Below are positions 35,279-43,332 of a stretch of 64,000 bases of DNA, one piece after another. Origin of the DNA: JAAXIE01 sp965204245 (GTDB taxonomy: Bacteria > Chloroflexota > Dehalococcoidia > Lucifugimonadales > JAAXIE01); NCBI GenBank assembly GCA_965204245.1, contig CBDBED010000013.1:1-64000 (forward strand), written 5' to 3'. A program made the translations under genes and the position numbers. Below the pieces are notes generated by a model. It ran no database searches and was not told the origin of the DNA. It saw only the letters and a list, made by a program, of their open reading frames with translations. The number at the start of each line of letters is the position of its first letter. The first letter of the stretch is position 1.

Positions 35279-36067
35279 ATGAGTCAGAAGTGGTGCCGAT
35301 TCCGGCTGGGTTCCACCACCGCCTACGGCCTCGTAGAAGGCGATGAAATTGCCGAGGCTTCCGGCAGCCCCTTCCAGTCGTATACGCTGACTGGCGCGCG
35401 CCATGCCTTGGACGCGGTCAAACTGCTACCACCCGTCGTACCCTCCAACTTCTGGGCGGCCGGCCCCAATCACCGTGGTCACATCGAGGCCATGGCCGCC
35501 CGCCGCGGCCAACCCCCTACCTACCCCACGGCTCCCTCCCCCAACCAGCGTGCCGTGAACGCCCTCATCGGCCACGGCGACGACATCCTCATCCCCAAGG
35601 ACTCCTCCGGCGCCGTCCAGCCCGAAGGTCAGCTAGCTGTGGTCATGGGCAAGCAGGCCAAGAAGGTATCCAAGGAGGAAGCCCTCAACTACGTTTTCGG
35701 CTACACCATCGGCAACGACATCAGCCAGCGCGTCTGGCAGCAGACCGACCGCACCCTCTGGCGTTGCAAAAACGCCGACACATTCAAGCCCCTCGGCCCA
35801 TGGATTGCCACCGACCTCGACCCCACCGACCTCCGCATCATCGTCCGCCACAACAACGAGGTGACGCAGGACTTCTCCTCCGCCGAGCAGATATGGGACG
35901 TCCCCACCTGGATCCACGAACTCACCAAATACATGACCCTGGGCCCCGGCGACATCATCTGGATGGGCACCCAAGGCGCCGACGGCGACATGCTCCCCGG
36001 CGACACCATCGAAGTCGAAATCAGCGGTATCGGGGTGTTGGGGAATCAGGTCGTGAGTGAGGAGTAG
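35279..36067 (+). CDS. FAH family protein, paralogue with altered metal site
   Basis: This 262-residue tandem paralogue of the previous gene shares GYTIGNDISQRVWQQTDRTLW. The N-terminal His motif is GPNHRGHIEAM instead of GVNYRDH, and the metal motif is PEGQLAVVMGK, so the second ligand Glu is Gln. It may be a non-catalytic partner or a changed-specificity enzyme. GGAGG lies 8 bp before the ATG. The pair is probably co-transcribed. Confidence 0.85.
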   Translation: MSQKWCRFRLGSTTAYGLVEGDEIAEASGSPFQSYTLTGARHALDAVKLLPPVVPSNFWAAGPNHRGHIEAMAARRGQPPTYPTAPSPNQRAVNALIGHGDDILIPKDSSGAVQPEGQLAVVMGKQAKKVSKEEALNYVFGYTIGNDISQRVWQQTDRTLWRCKNADTFKPLGPWIATDLDPTDLRIIVRHNNEVTQDFSSAEQIWDVPTWIHELTKYMTLGPGDIIWMGTQGADGDMLPGDTIEVEISGIGVLGNQVVSEE

Positions 36068-36116
36068 CGCCTCACAGCGATTTCAAGTGTCTGGGTTCCA
36101 GTGAGAAATAGGGGGC

Positions 36117-36743
36117 TCAGGCTCCGATGATACGGAAATGATTACCTTCGGCTGATCTGCGTCCATTGGCGTCACAGCGAGTGACCATACGTGTATCCTT
36201 AGGGAAATGCAATTTGAGCCAGATGTATGACCCGTCATCTTTGCTCATCCATGAGGGCCACTCGTTGGCCCGCAACTGCTGTGGACGACGTGGCGACATC
36301 AGGCAAAAGTGTGGAACCACGCCTGCGTATCTGCTCCCTTCGGAACCAAAGATTCGGCCAAGCCTTTCAGCTTTTGAAAGCATCTGCTTGTTGGTCCATC
36401 CTGTCGCCCCCTTGGCCTCGACCAAGACTATGTGGTATTCCTGACCAGCCCTGAAAGCGATAAGTAAGTCGCTGTCCTCTTGGTTTCCCTTAACTATCTG
36501 CTGGTGCTGGTTGTCAAAAATACGGTTCACATCGTCACTTCCCCAAGCGTGTAAGGCGGCGATAAGCCATTCCAGATGGTAGTCCATCGCAAGGAAGGCC
36601 GTTTGGGGTATTGTAAGGCCTAACTCTTCGCCCAAGTCTCGCAGGAAATCGGCGCTCATCTGAAAGTTGCCAAGAGTTTGGCTGATTAGGAAGAAACGCT
36701 CTTTGCGATTAAAGGAGGTCAACAGTTCGACTAGGTCAGGCAT
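36117..36743 (-). CDS. PD-(D/E)XK nuclease-like protein
   Basis: The start is chosen at ATG 36743, preceded by GGAGGAGG at 7-nt spacing; the frame could extend nine codons. The 208-residue product has an N-terminal helical part and a central EDSDLLIAF followed by HIVLVEAKGATGW. Asp before a strand and Glu-x-Lys after it is the pattern of restriction-endonuclease-like folds. No partner methylase or known defence gene is adjacent. Base composition is AT-richer than its neighbours, suggesting transfer. A role in defence or DNA processing is inference. Confidence 0.6.
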   Translation of the reverse strand: MPDLVELLTSFNRKERFFLISQTLGNFQMSADFLRDLGEELGLTIPQTAFLAMDYHLEWLIAALHAWGSDDVNRIFDNQHQQIVKGNQEDSDLLIAFRAGQEYHIVLVEAKGATGWTNKQMLSKAERLGRIFGSEGSRYAGVVPHFCLMSPRRPQQLRANEWPSWMSKDDGSYIWLKLHFPKDTRMVTRCDANGRRSAEGNHFRIIGA

Positions 36744-36817
36744 TTGAAGGCCTCCTCCAATGTAATTCATCCGAGAATACTATCCCGTAGAGATCGCGGG
36801 CCTCAGCCACGCCCCCC

Positions 36818-36914
36818 TACCCCACCCGCCTCCGATTAATCGCAGCCTCAGCCCGCGGGCTGATCGCCCGGTCCACCAGCACGTTCACCAGCGCAGGCCC
36901 GGGCGCATCAAAGG
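36818..36914 (-). pseudogene. Duplicated 3' end of the TPP-enzyme gene
   Basis: About 97 bp are nearly identical to the last 97 bp of the gene at 37798-39477, exactly 981 bp away, in the same orientation. Translated, the relic reads AFDAPGPALVNVLVDRAISP and continues to a stop with one substitution (RRRVG for RRRAG). It begins immediately after the stop codon of the Uma2 gene. It is too short to be functional and marks an insertion or recombination boundary. Confidence 0.85.
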
Positions 36915-37673
36915 CTATTGGTCTGTATGCCCCAGTTCCCGGAGCCGCTGTTGCAGTATGCGGACTTGCTCCTCGGCCTGCTCCGCGCGCACCGTCGCCT
37001 GTTCCGCGCGCGCCCTCTCCCGCTCAGCCGTAGCTTTGGTCTCGGTGAAAGTCTCCAGCCAGTGCCCCGCCACAGGGTCGTAGAATCGCAGGCGCCCCTC
37101 CTGCCAGTGCAGGTCCAGGCCAAGTATGGGGCTGTGCCCACGCACCTCTCCCTCCGGCTCCGTTGTCAACTCAAACCGGTGATACGTCCCCTCAGCCAGA
37201 TACTCCCCCACCAGCGGCTCCCCGTAGTGCTCGCCCCCCGTGGGGTCGAACCGCCAGTATTCCCTCACCCCAAGGCTGGCGTACAAATCGCGCTTGCCTC
37301 CCCGGTCGTAAGTCCCGCTGGAGCTTGACCCTATCTCCAGCACGAAATCGGGCATCTTCCCCGCTTCCCAGGCCAGATAGGTGTCACGCGCCTTGAGAGA
37401 CTCCTTGTTGATGTCGAACGCCACATAGCAGTCCGGGGCCACTACCTTCTTGGGGTCCCCTTCCTCGTAGTAGACGAAGGTGTCGCCATGGACTGCCGTT
37501 GTGGGGCCGTCGAACTGCAATCGCAGCACTGAAACGGCGTCTATGTAGTGCTCCTCTTGCTCGTGCGCATCCGGCAAAGGCATACCGTCCGCTTCGGGGT
37601 AGTAAATCTCATCGTCTTGGCCGGTTTTGCCCTTGGCCAAGCCCTTTGTCTGGATTCCGGGTATGGTCGTCAT
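36915..37673 (-). CDS. Uma2 family (DUF820) endonuclease-like protein
   Basis: The start is chosen at ATG 37673, with AGGAG eight bases upstream. The 252-residue protein has the Uma2 restriction-endonuclease-like core: DCYVAFD (about 107), PDFVLEIGSSSSG (about 130), RGGKRDLYASLGVREYW (about 150), with D, E and K in the expected order. A coiled-coil tail follows (ERERARAEQATVRAEQAEEQ). Uma2 genes are abundant in cyanobacteria and Chloroflexi with unclear function. It is bracketed by two copies of the end of the neighbouring TPP-enzyme gene, so it is probably an acquired cassette. Confidence 0.8.
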   Translation of the reverse strand: MTTIPGIQTKGLAKGKTGQDDEIYYPEADGMPLPDAHEQEEHYIDAVSVLRLQFDGPTTAVHGDTFVYYEEGDPKKVVAPDCYVAFDINKESLKARDTYLAWEAGKMPDFVLEIGSSSSGTYDRGGKRDLYASLGVREYWRFDPTGGEHYGEPLVGEYLAEGTYHRFELTTEPEGEVRGHSPILGLDLHWQEGRLRFYDPVAGHWLETFTETKATAERERARAEQATVRAEQAEEQVRILQQRLRELGHTDQ

Positions 37674-37797
37674 GTCTGTCGCTCCTATGAGCCTACTATA
37701 GCACGGGCCAACGGCACCCAAACGGTTCTTCACACCACCACCTCGCTGCCAACGTGTCCTCCCTGACAACGATCGTTATGGCTTCAGGCACCGTGTT

Positions 37798-39477
37798 CTA
37801 CCCCGCCCGCCTACGATTAATCGCAGCCTCAGCCCGCGGACTGATCGCCCGGTCCACTAGCACGTTCACCAGCGCAGGGCCAGGCGCATCAAACGCCCGC
37901 TGCACCGCAGGCACCAACTCCTCGGCACTCGTCACAAGTTCGCTATGCGCCCCCAAACCCTGCGCAATGAGGTCGTAGCGCTGCTGCAACAAATCAGTGG
38001 CGACAGGGCGTCCATACAGGCCGATCTGAATCTGGCGGTCAATGCCCCATGCAGCATCGTTGCCGAGGATGATCTTTGCGGGCAGGTTGTGACGCACAGC
38101 GGTATCGATTTCCATGGCATTGAATCCGAACGAACCGTCGCCGTTGAAGCACACCACCCGGCTATTGGGGAATGCAACCGTGGCAGCCAAGGCCGTCGGT
38201 ATAGCCGAGCCCAGCATCCCCAAGGACGGGATGTAGAGCCAGCCCGAGTCCCGCTTGGCAGGGTGATACGCCCGCCCCCAGTGGCAGAAATCACCGCCGT
38301 CGAACACCAGAATATCGTCGTCACCCAGCAGAGGCCGCACCGTCTGGTGTACATAGGTGGCATGCATGGGAGGCCCCGACACCGCTGCGTTGTTCACCCG
38401 CTCCGCTTGCGCCTCCTGCGCCTCCTTCAGCTTGCCCAGCCAAGGCAGGTCGGTCCAAGTATGCTTGGAGGCCTCCTCCGTCATCTGGTCCACCACGCTG
38501 GCAACATCCCCCACGATGCCCACCGCCACGCCGCGGTTGCGCCCGATTTCCGCGGCCGACGGGTCGACTTGGATGATGGAGGCATCGGCAGCAATGGTCG
38601 GCGCTTGCGCATACCGGATGCTGTAGTCCTGCTTGCGCCCCAAAAACATGATGACATCGGCCTCCCGCAGCAAACGGGCCGCTTGGTTCAACCCGAGGTC
38701 GAAAAACCCGTAGCAATAGGGATGGTCGTCGGATACCAGCCCCCGCGCATGCTCCTCAGTCATCAAGGGCAGGCGGGTGGTCTCGATGAACTTCTCCAGA
38801 TACGCCCCCGACCCGCGATGGGTTGCCGGCCCCGACGCCACCACCAACGGACGCTGGGCTTGACGCAGCAGCCCGATGGCCCGGCGCACCATTTCGGGGT
38901 TGGCATAAACGTCCTCATCGGCCCGGTACTCGCGTGGGTTGTAGACGGTGATGTCCTCCTCGTCCACCTCCTGCTCCTGCACATCCATGGGTATGGTCAG
39001 GTGCACCGGCCCGCGACGCCCGCTATATGCCGTCCGCATCGCCCGCGCGATGAACTCGGGAATACGCCTCGCGTCCGTCACCATCCACGAGGCCTTGGTC
39101 ACGGGGGCCGCCATCTCCACCTGCGGTATCTCCTGCATCGCCCCCTTGCCCAGTTGGCTGAACTCGGCCGACCCCGCAATCGATATCACCGGGCTCTCGC
39201 TGTGCATGGCATGGGCCAGTCCGGGGATGGCATTGGCAAACCCCGGCGTCGTGTACATGCAGACGCCCGGCTGCCGCGTGATGCGCCCCCAAGCATCGGC
39301 CATGTGCACTGCCGCCTGCTCATGGCGCGTGTCGATAAAGCGGAAATCAAGGTCGCTCATCACGTCCAGCACCGGCAGAACGTGGTCGCCAGCTAGGGTG
39401 AATATGTTGTGCACCCCCTCCAGCTTGAGGGCCTGTGCAATGAGGTGACTACCGGTGATTCTTCCCGAGCTGGCCAT
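37798..39477 (-). CDS. Thiamine-pyrophosphate enzyme, acetolactate-synthase/benzoylformate-decarboxylase-like
   Basis: ATG 39477, with AAGGAGAG upstream, gives 559 residues; the open frame extends 28 codons further without family similarity. Domains are PYR (HEQAAVHMADAWGR about 50, with the activating Glu), central, and PP with the TPP-Mg motif GDGSFGFNAMEIDTAVRHNLP (part) ending in Asn about 28 residues on. The product could be a decarboxylase or carboligase; the substrate is unknown. Its last 97 bp are duplicated beyond the Uma2 gene. Confidence 0.85.
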   Translation of the reverse strand: MASSGRITGSHLIAQALKLEGVHNIFTLAGDHVLPVLDVMSDLDFRFIDTRHEQAAVHMADAWGRITRQPGVCMYTTPGFANAIPGLAHAMHSESPVISIAGSAEFSQLGKGAMQEIPQVEMAAPVTKASWMVTDARRIPEFIARAMRTAYSGRRGPVHLTIPMDVQEQEVDEEDITVYNPREYRADEDVYANPEMVRRAIGLLRQAQRPLVVASGPATHRGSGAYLEKFIETTRLPLMTEEHARGLVSDDHPYCYGFFDLGLNQAARLLREADVIMFLGRKQDYSIRYAQAPTIAADASIIQVDPSAAEIGRNRGVAVGIVGDVASVVDQMTEEASKHTWTDLPWLGKLKEAQEAQAERVNNAAVSGPPMHATYVHQTVRPLLGDDDILVFDGGDFCHWGRAYHPAKRDSGWLYIPSLGMLGSAIPTALAATVAFPNSRVVCFNGDGSFGFNAMEIDTAVRHNLPAKIILGNDAAWGIDRQIQIGLYGRPVATDLLQQRYDLIAQGLGAHSELVTSAEELVPAVQRAFDAPGPALVNVLVDRAISPRAEAAINRRRAG

Positions 39478-39608
39478 TCGTGTCTCTCCTTCTAGTCCGT
39501 CGGTCCCTGAATAATGTGTCCGTTCGCACGGCCCGTGCATTATCGACATACGCTGGCGCAAGGGTCAACCGAGTGCCCTATCCTGTCCAGCCGGGCAACC
39601 TGCTAACC

Positions 39609-39740
39609 CCAAACCCGTCATTCCTAACTCCAACCCGTCATTCCTGACTCCAACCCGTCATTCCTGACTCCAACCCGTCATTCCTGACTCCAACCCGTCA
39701 TTCCTGACTCCAACCCGTCATTCCTGCGCAGGCAGGAACC
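39609..39740. repeat. 20-bp tandem array ending in a REP palindrome
   Basis: Six copies of a 20-bp unit (CAACCCGTCATTCCTGACTC type; first copy with AACTC) are followed directly by the palindrome TTCCTGCGCAGGCAGGAA at 39721-39738. The CCCGTCATTCC core is the reverse complement of the core in the 21-bp array near 1360. It is not CRISPR, since no unique spacers are present. It lies downstream of nothing convergent and upstream of the TPP-enzyme gene. Confidence 0.85.
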
Positions 39741-39797
39741 ACGCCCCGACCACACCACTTCCCCATCTTTCTTTCCGTTCGTCCTGAGCGAAGTGGC

Positions 39798-39845
39798 GGG
39801 GCAACACAGCCTCCAAGCGTCCAAGCGCGGAGGTTGTGTTGCTCC
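39798..39845. repeat. Long imperfect hairpin
   Basis: GGGGCAACACAGCCTCC (39798-39814) pairs with GGAGGTTGTGTTGCTCC (39829-39845), 15 of 17 positions matching, with a 14-nt loop. Weaker outer similarity (GTCCT and GTGGC on the left, GCCAC and AGGAC on the right) suggests a larger palindrome from 39781 to 39864. No T-run follows. It looks like a genomic palindromic repeat and not a terminator. Confidence 0.7.
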
Positions 39846-39864
39846 AGCCACGAAGTCGAAGGAC

Positions 39865-40186
39865 CCGCTCCCCCACGCCATTTCCCCATTGACAACCCCA
39901 AACACCCGTTCTACCATCACTTGTAGCAGGCAGGCACTGCCCCTAAGGGTAACCCTGCCTTTGCTTTCGACCCCGTTCCCATAGGACTCCATGATGCAAG
40001 AATACGTAAGAACATCGCAAGCCGATTTTGTCATGCCTCCGCGGCCTGCAAGGCCCGTGGCAGACAGCCGCATCGTCACGCCGCCCACCGCACTTCCCGC
40101 ATCCCCTTACGCCCTCACATCCCTCTGCCACGACGAAATCCGCCAACCCCAGTCCCGCCCACAATTCCCCTCCATCCAGCCCCCAT
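39865..40186. other. Intergenic region without recognised gene
   Basis: This stretch lies between the hairpin and the word-repeat elements. ORFs starting at 39991 and 40028 overlap each other in different frames, run through the repeats below and have no recognisable domain. I see no convincing gene here. Confidence 0.5.
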
Positions 40187-40303
40187 TCGACACATGTGTC
40201 AGCTACGGCCCAGCTACAGCCACTCTACATATTCGACACCTCTCAGATACAAATCGCGTTTTTTCAGCTACGAGAGTGTCGAATTCCCCTATCTGCGTGT
40301 CGA
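40187..40303. repeat. Intergenic word-repeat element 2 (word TCGACAC)
   Basis: TCGACAC occurs at 40187 and 40233 and its complement GTGTCGA at 40276 and 40297. A degenerate copy, TCTACAT, sits 9 nt before the second word. The scaffold around the words is CAGCTACG (40200, 40265), CTCTCAGATAC (40240-40250) and TATCTG (40290). The order is identical to element 3 and to the reverse complement of element 1. Confidence 0.8.
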
Positions 40304-40390
40304 CGCCAACCCGTCCAGCATTACCGCCCCCAACCACGACGAAATCCGCCAAGCACGGCCCGCACCCCGGAATCCACCCCATGCAACCCG

Positions 40391-40503
40391 TTTGTCAGCT
40401 ACGGCCCAGATACGACCATGAGACGAATGAGACGCCTCTCAGATACGAAGAAAAGCGCTACAGCTACGAAGAGCGTCTCACGCCCCTATCTGGCGTGCGA
40501 CTG
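40391..40503. repeat. Intergenic word-repeat element 3 (word TGAGACG)
   Basis: TGAGACG occurs at 40419 and 40428, a period of 9 nt, and its complement CGTCTCA at 40474. The scaffold is CAGCTACG (40396, 40461), CAGATACG (40407, 40440) and CCCCTATCTG (40483-40492). Outside the words, elements 2 and 3 align closely. The element is about 220 bp upstream of the LLM oxidoreductase gene. The 40504-40721 remainder of the gap shows nothing further that I can name except a possible scaffold remnant CAGCTACTACGAA near 40538. Confidence 0.8.
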
Positions 40504-40721
40504 TCTACCACCCAAAGTCCCGCCCATACGCCCCGCCAGCTACTACGAAACACTGCGGGAAAACAACGATTCTCGTCATGCAGTCCCTCACAGCAAACCA
40601 GTCCGTTCCATGCTCCTTGCGCGAGATTCCATGAGGGACCGGTCTGGCACCACACATCCACTAAAATGAAGAATACGCAACTAGGGAGAGGACTTACGAA
40701 TCACATCAACGGAGGACTGCC

Positions 40722-41645
40722 ATGGCTACACCCAACATCGGACTCCTGATTCCCGGCCCATCGGTAAGTGAAGTTCCCCAGCCTGACGAGTACACCGCCT
40801 TCTTCCGTGCCGCCGACGACATGGGCTTCCACTCCCTGTGGGCCACCGAGCGCGTCCTGCACCGTATCCGCGTAACCCAGCCTTTCACCATGCTGGCCGC
40901 CGCCGCCGTGGTCACCTCCCGCATCCAGCTCGGCACTGCCGTAGTCCTCGCTCCTCTGCGTCACCCAATCAACCTCGCCAACGACGTTGCCAGCGTTGAC
41001 TACCTCTCCAACGGCCGCATGAACCTCGGCCTCTCGCTGGGAGGCAGGCCCGAAGAATTCGATGCCATGGGAATCCCCATCGGCAGGCGAATGGGCCGCT
41101 ACGAAGAAACCCTCAGCCTCCTTCCACGCCTCTGGAGCGAGGACAGCGTCACCCACCACGGCCGCCACTTCCAACTCGAAAACGTCTCCCTAGCCATGCG
41201 CCCCGTCCAGGGGGCATCGCTTCCCCTCCTCATGGCAGGCGCATCCGACGCCGCTATGCGTCGCGCAGGCACCCAGTCCGACGGCTGGATCAACGGCGGT
41301 GCAGGCTCTCCCGAAGAATTGCGCCAGCGCTGCGAAGCCATCACCGGCCACGCCGCCGAATCAGGACGCGACTGGGCCGACCGCCCCCTGGGCAAGATCA
41401 TCTACACATCCATCGACGACACCCGCGCCCACTCCCTCGAACGCCTCCACCCCACCCTCACCGGCTACTACGGCCCCCAATACGACGTAGACAACCTCTG
41501 CGCCATGGGCACCCCCCAACAATGCGCCGACTACATCAACACCTACACCGAAGTCGGCGTAAACCTAGTCCTAATAGGCTTCCCGGGGCCGGATGTGAGG
41601 CAGCTTGAAAAGCTACAGCAGGAGGTCGTACCCCTGTTGGAATAA
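40722..41645 (+). CDS. LLM-class flavin-dependent oxidoreductase
   Basis: This 307-residue protein is of the luciferase-like monooxygenase fold (TIM barrel binding FMN or F420). It shows GLLIPGPS at the N-terminus, MGFHSLWATER (about 36), LGTAVVLAPLRHP (about 70), GRMNLGLSLGGRPEEFDAMG (about 97) and the insertion region RRAGTQSDGWI. The cofactor cannot be fixed by eye; the LGTAV...RHP pattern is shared by F420 and FMN types. GGAGG lies 6 bp before the ATG. The repeat elements upstream are the only regulatory candidates. Confidence 0.87.
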   Translation: MATPNIGLLIPGPSVSEVPQPDEYTAFFRAADDMGFHSLWATERVLHRIRVTQPFTMLAAAAVVTSRIQLGTAVVLAPLRHPINLANDVASVDYLSNGRMNLGLSLGGRPEEFDAMGIPIGRRMGRYEETLSLLPRLWSEDSVTHHGRHFQLENVSLAMRPVQGASLPLLMAGASDAAMRRAGTQSDGWINGGAGSPEELRQRCEAITGHAAESGRDWADRPLGKIIYTSIDDTRAHSLERLHPTLTGYYGPQYDVDNLCAMGTPQQCADYINTYTEVGVNLVLIGFPGPDVRQLEKLQQEVVPLLE

Positions 41646-41660
41646 GGGAAGCAAAGCACA

Positions 41661-42449
41661 TTAAGGTAGGTCTTTGCGGACTGCATCATCGGCCAAGGGT
41701 TTGTAGCCGAGCATGAACAGCGCTGATTGGAGAGCGAGCAGTTGTTGGTTTGTGGGGACGTGCCCAAAACCTCCAGCCGTTTCGAGCAAATCCCCCAAAA
41801 TCCACGCAGCCTTTAGGTTGGAGTCGGCGTACTTGAAACCCGAATGGATTCCAGGGAAGCTCTCGTCTGGGTTCCTGCTGAAGCTGACGTGGGCTGAGGG
41901 TATCCCAATCTTCAGGGCATCGGGGATCGGGCAATAGCCCCTATCTTTGCAGAAGAGCCATATGAGAGACGCGAGTCCGCAGGCGGTACGGCTATCGTAG
42001 ATGGGCAGACCATCCACCAAAAGCGAGTAAATCTTGCTATCAATAGAGCGCATTTCCCCAAACGCCCGTAAGTCTTCGGTGTCGGCGGTTCTTGGATTCA
42101 GCAACTCAGCACGTTCACGGAGCACATTGGGACGCAGTGTAGCGTTGCCAATACGGCCCCAATATTTTACGTCTTCGGCGATGGTAGCGAATCGGATGTT
42201 GTCGTCGTCATCAATAGCTCGTTTGAACTGGCCCCTGAAGTCGTCAAGTTTCCTCGCCGTCATGAAGAAACACTCGTCGTTCCAGAAGTAGCCTTTGTAG
42301 GCCTGATAAAGGGTATTGCATTTCAGTTGGCCCACCCTCTTGCTGCCTTGCCAAGCATGTTGTAGACCCCATTCTCCCCTAACTATATTGCTTCCCCAGT
42401 CTACAAACCCTTGCACACTCGAAAGCCCGAGGTAGTCCGTGCGCCGCAC
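41661..42449 (-). CDS. Unknown protein, possible HhH/OGG-fold relative
   Basis: This 262-residue soluble protein starts at GTG 42449 with AAGGAG six bases upstream. I do not recognise it with confidence. The segment SKIYSLLVDGLPIYDSRTA (about 142-160) recalls helix-hairpin proteins of the DNA-glycosylase-like OGG-fold group found in accessory regions, but this is weak. It is rich in Trp, Tyr and Arg and AT-richer than its neighbours, which suggests recent acquisition. It ends 15 bp from the LLM gene, convergently. Confidence 0.55.
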   Translation of the reverse strand: MRRTDYLGLSSVQGFVDWGSNIVRGEWGLQHAWQGSKRVGQLKCNTLYQAYKGYFWNDECFFMTARKLDDFRGQFKRAIDDDDNIRFATIAEDVKYWGRIGNATLRPNVLRERAELLNPRTADTEDLRAFGEMRSIDSKIYSLLVDGLPIYDSRTACGLASLIWLFCKDRGYCPIPDALKIGIPSAHVSFSRNPDESFPGIHSGFKYADSNLKAAWILGDLLETAGGFGHVPTNQQLLALQSALFMLGYKPLADDAVRKDLP

Positions 42450-42502
42450 TGAAATCTCCTTTCGGGAATTAGTGGCTCAATAGCGTCTCGACTGATGTTG
42501 GC

Positions 42503-42853
42503 CTACTCCGGCAACAAAACAAACACCGTAATCGTATCCGCACTCACCCGCGTGGTATGCCCCTGCCCCGTCGTGTCCTCGAAAATAACCAAGTCACCCG
42601 GCCCGAACCTGTGGACGCTCCCGTCCCCCAACCCGATTTCGGTGTGCCCCGAAAGCCAAGTGGCCAAGCGCCGGTTGGGAGCGTTATGGAACTGCGCAAG
42701 GTCGGCTGCCTCTTGAGTACTGCGCGCACTGGGAGGCCGTATCTGGAGCCCTCGGACCTGCCTGTTGTCCGTCAGGTCAGGGCGGTCCGCCAAGTCGAAC
42801 TCCGCCACATGGCTCTGCCCGTCGTCTCCGGCATAAACGCGGTAATTGCCCAT
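42503..42853 (-). CDS. Small cupin protein, copy 1 of 5
   Basis: This 116-residue single-domain cupin begins YRVYAGDDGQSHVAEF and ends with the core GLGDGSVHRFGPGDLVIFED followed by TTGQGHTT. FHNAPNRR and the final GHTT His are the likely metal-binding remnants of cupin motifs 1 and 2. It is the last gene of a five-member minus-strand array, 17 bp after copy 2. The substrate is unknown. Confidence 0.8.
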   Translation of the reverse strand: MGNYRVYAGDDGQSHVAEFDLADRPDLTDNRQVRGLQIRPPSARSTQEAADLAQFHNAPNRRLATWLSGHTEIGLGDGSVHRFGPGDLVIFEDTTGQGHTTRVSADTITVFVLLPE

Positions 42854-42870
42854 GCTATCCTCCTCCCGCC

Positions 42871-43248
42871 CTACTGGTTCAACAGCGGCATCACGCAGAG
42901 AATCGATGGCTCCGGCCAGTTGATGGTGTGCCCGTGCCCCGTCACATCCTCGAACAGCACCATGTCCCCCATCCCGAACTCATGCGTGCTGCCGTCCCCA
43001 AGCCCCACCTTCGCCCGGCCCTGCACTATCGCCACCCACTGCCTCTGCGGCGCATTGTGAAAAGCCCGTGGGTCGTTGGGCGGGTACTGCTGCACTGCGG
43101 GTTGCCTCAACCTCAGCCCCTGCAGAGGCACCAGATTCTCCATTTCAGGGTGCTGAGACACGTCCAACTCTTCAATGTGGCTCTCGCCGTCGTCACCGGC
43201 ATAGGTCCGATAGATGCCCAAATCAACCTCCGTTAGCGGATGCCTCAA
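42871..43248 (-). CDS. Small cupin protein, copy 2 of 5
   Basis: This 125-residue paralogue contains YRTYAGDDGESHIEELD, FHNAPQRQWVAIVQG and GLGDGSTHEFGMGDMVLFED with VTGHGHTI. Its insert between the N-terminal strand and the cupin core differs most from its neighbours. An in-frame ATG-like start nearer YRTY is possible (about eight residues shorter). Confidence 0.8.
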   Translation of the reverse strand: MRHPLTEVDLGIYRTYAGDDGESHIEELDVSQHPEMENLVPLQGLRLRQPAVQQYPPNDPRAFHNAPQRQWVAIVQGRAKVGLGDGSTHEFGMGDMVLFEDVTGHGHTINWPEPSILCVMPLLNQ

Positions 43249-43332
43249 GGTGTTGCGCAGCTAGGGCAGCCACGAGTCCTGCCCCAACGATTACCGAATT
43301 CACGAGGACAAGATCCTGTCCCCGGGACGCAG

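Noticed and set aside
34479..35282. Plus-strand 267-codon frame rich in Arg, His and Gln over the first FAH gene
   Set aside because: It is a frame shadow of the FAH protein, which has complete family motifs in its own frame.
39991..40749. Overlapping plus-strand frames of 252 and 213 codons in the 40-kb gap
   Set aside because: They run through the word-repeat elements in two frames, lack a domain, and one overlaps the LLM gene start.
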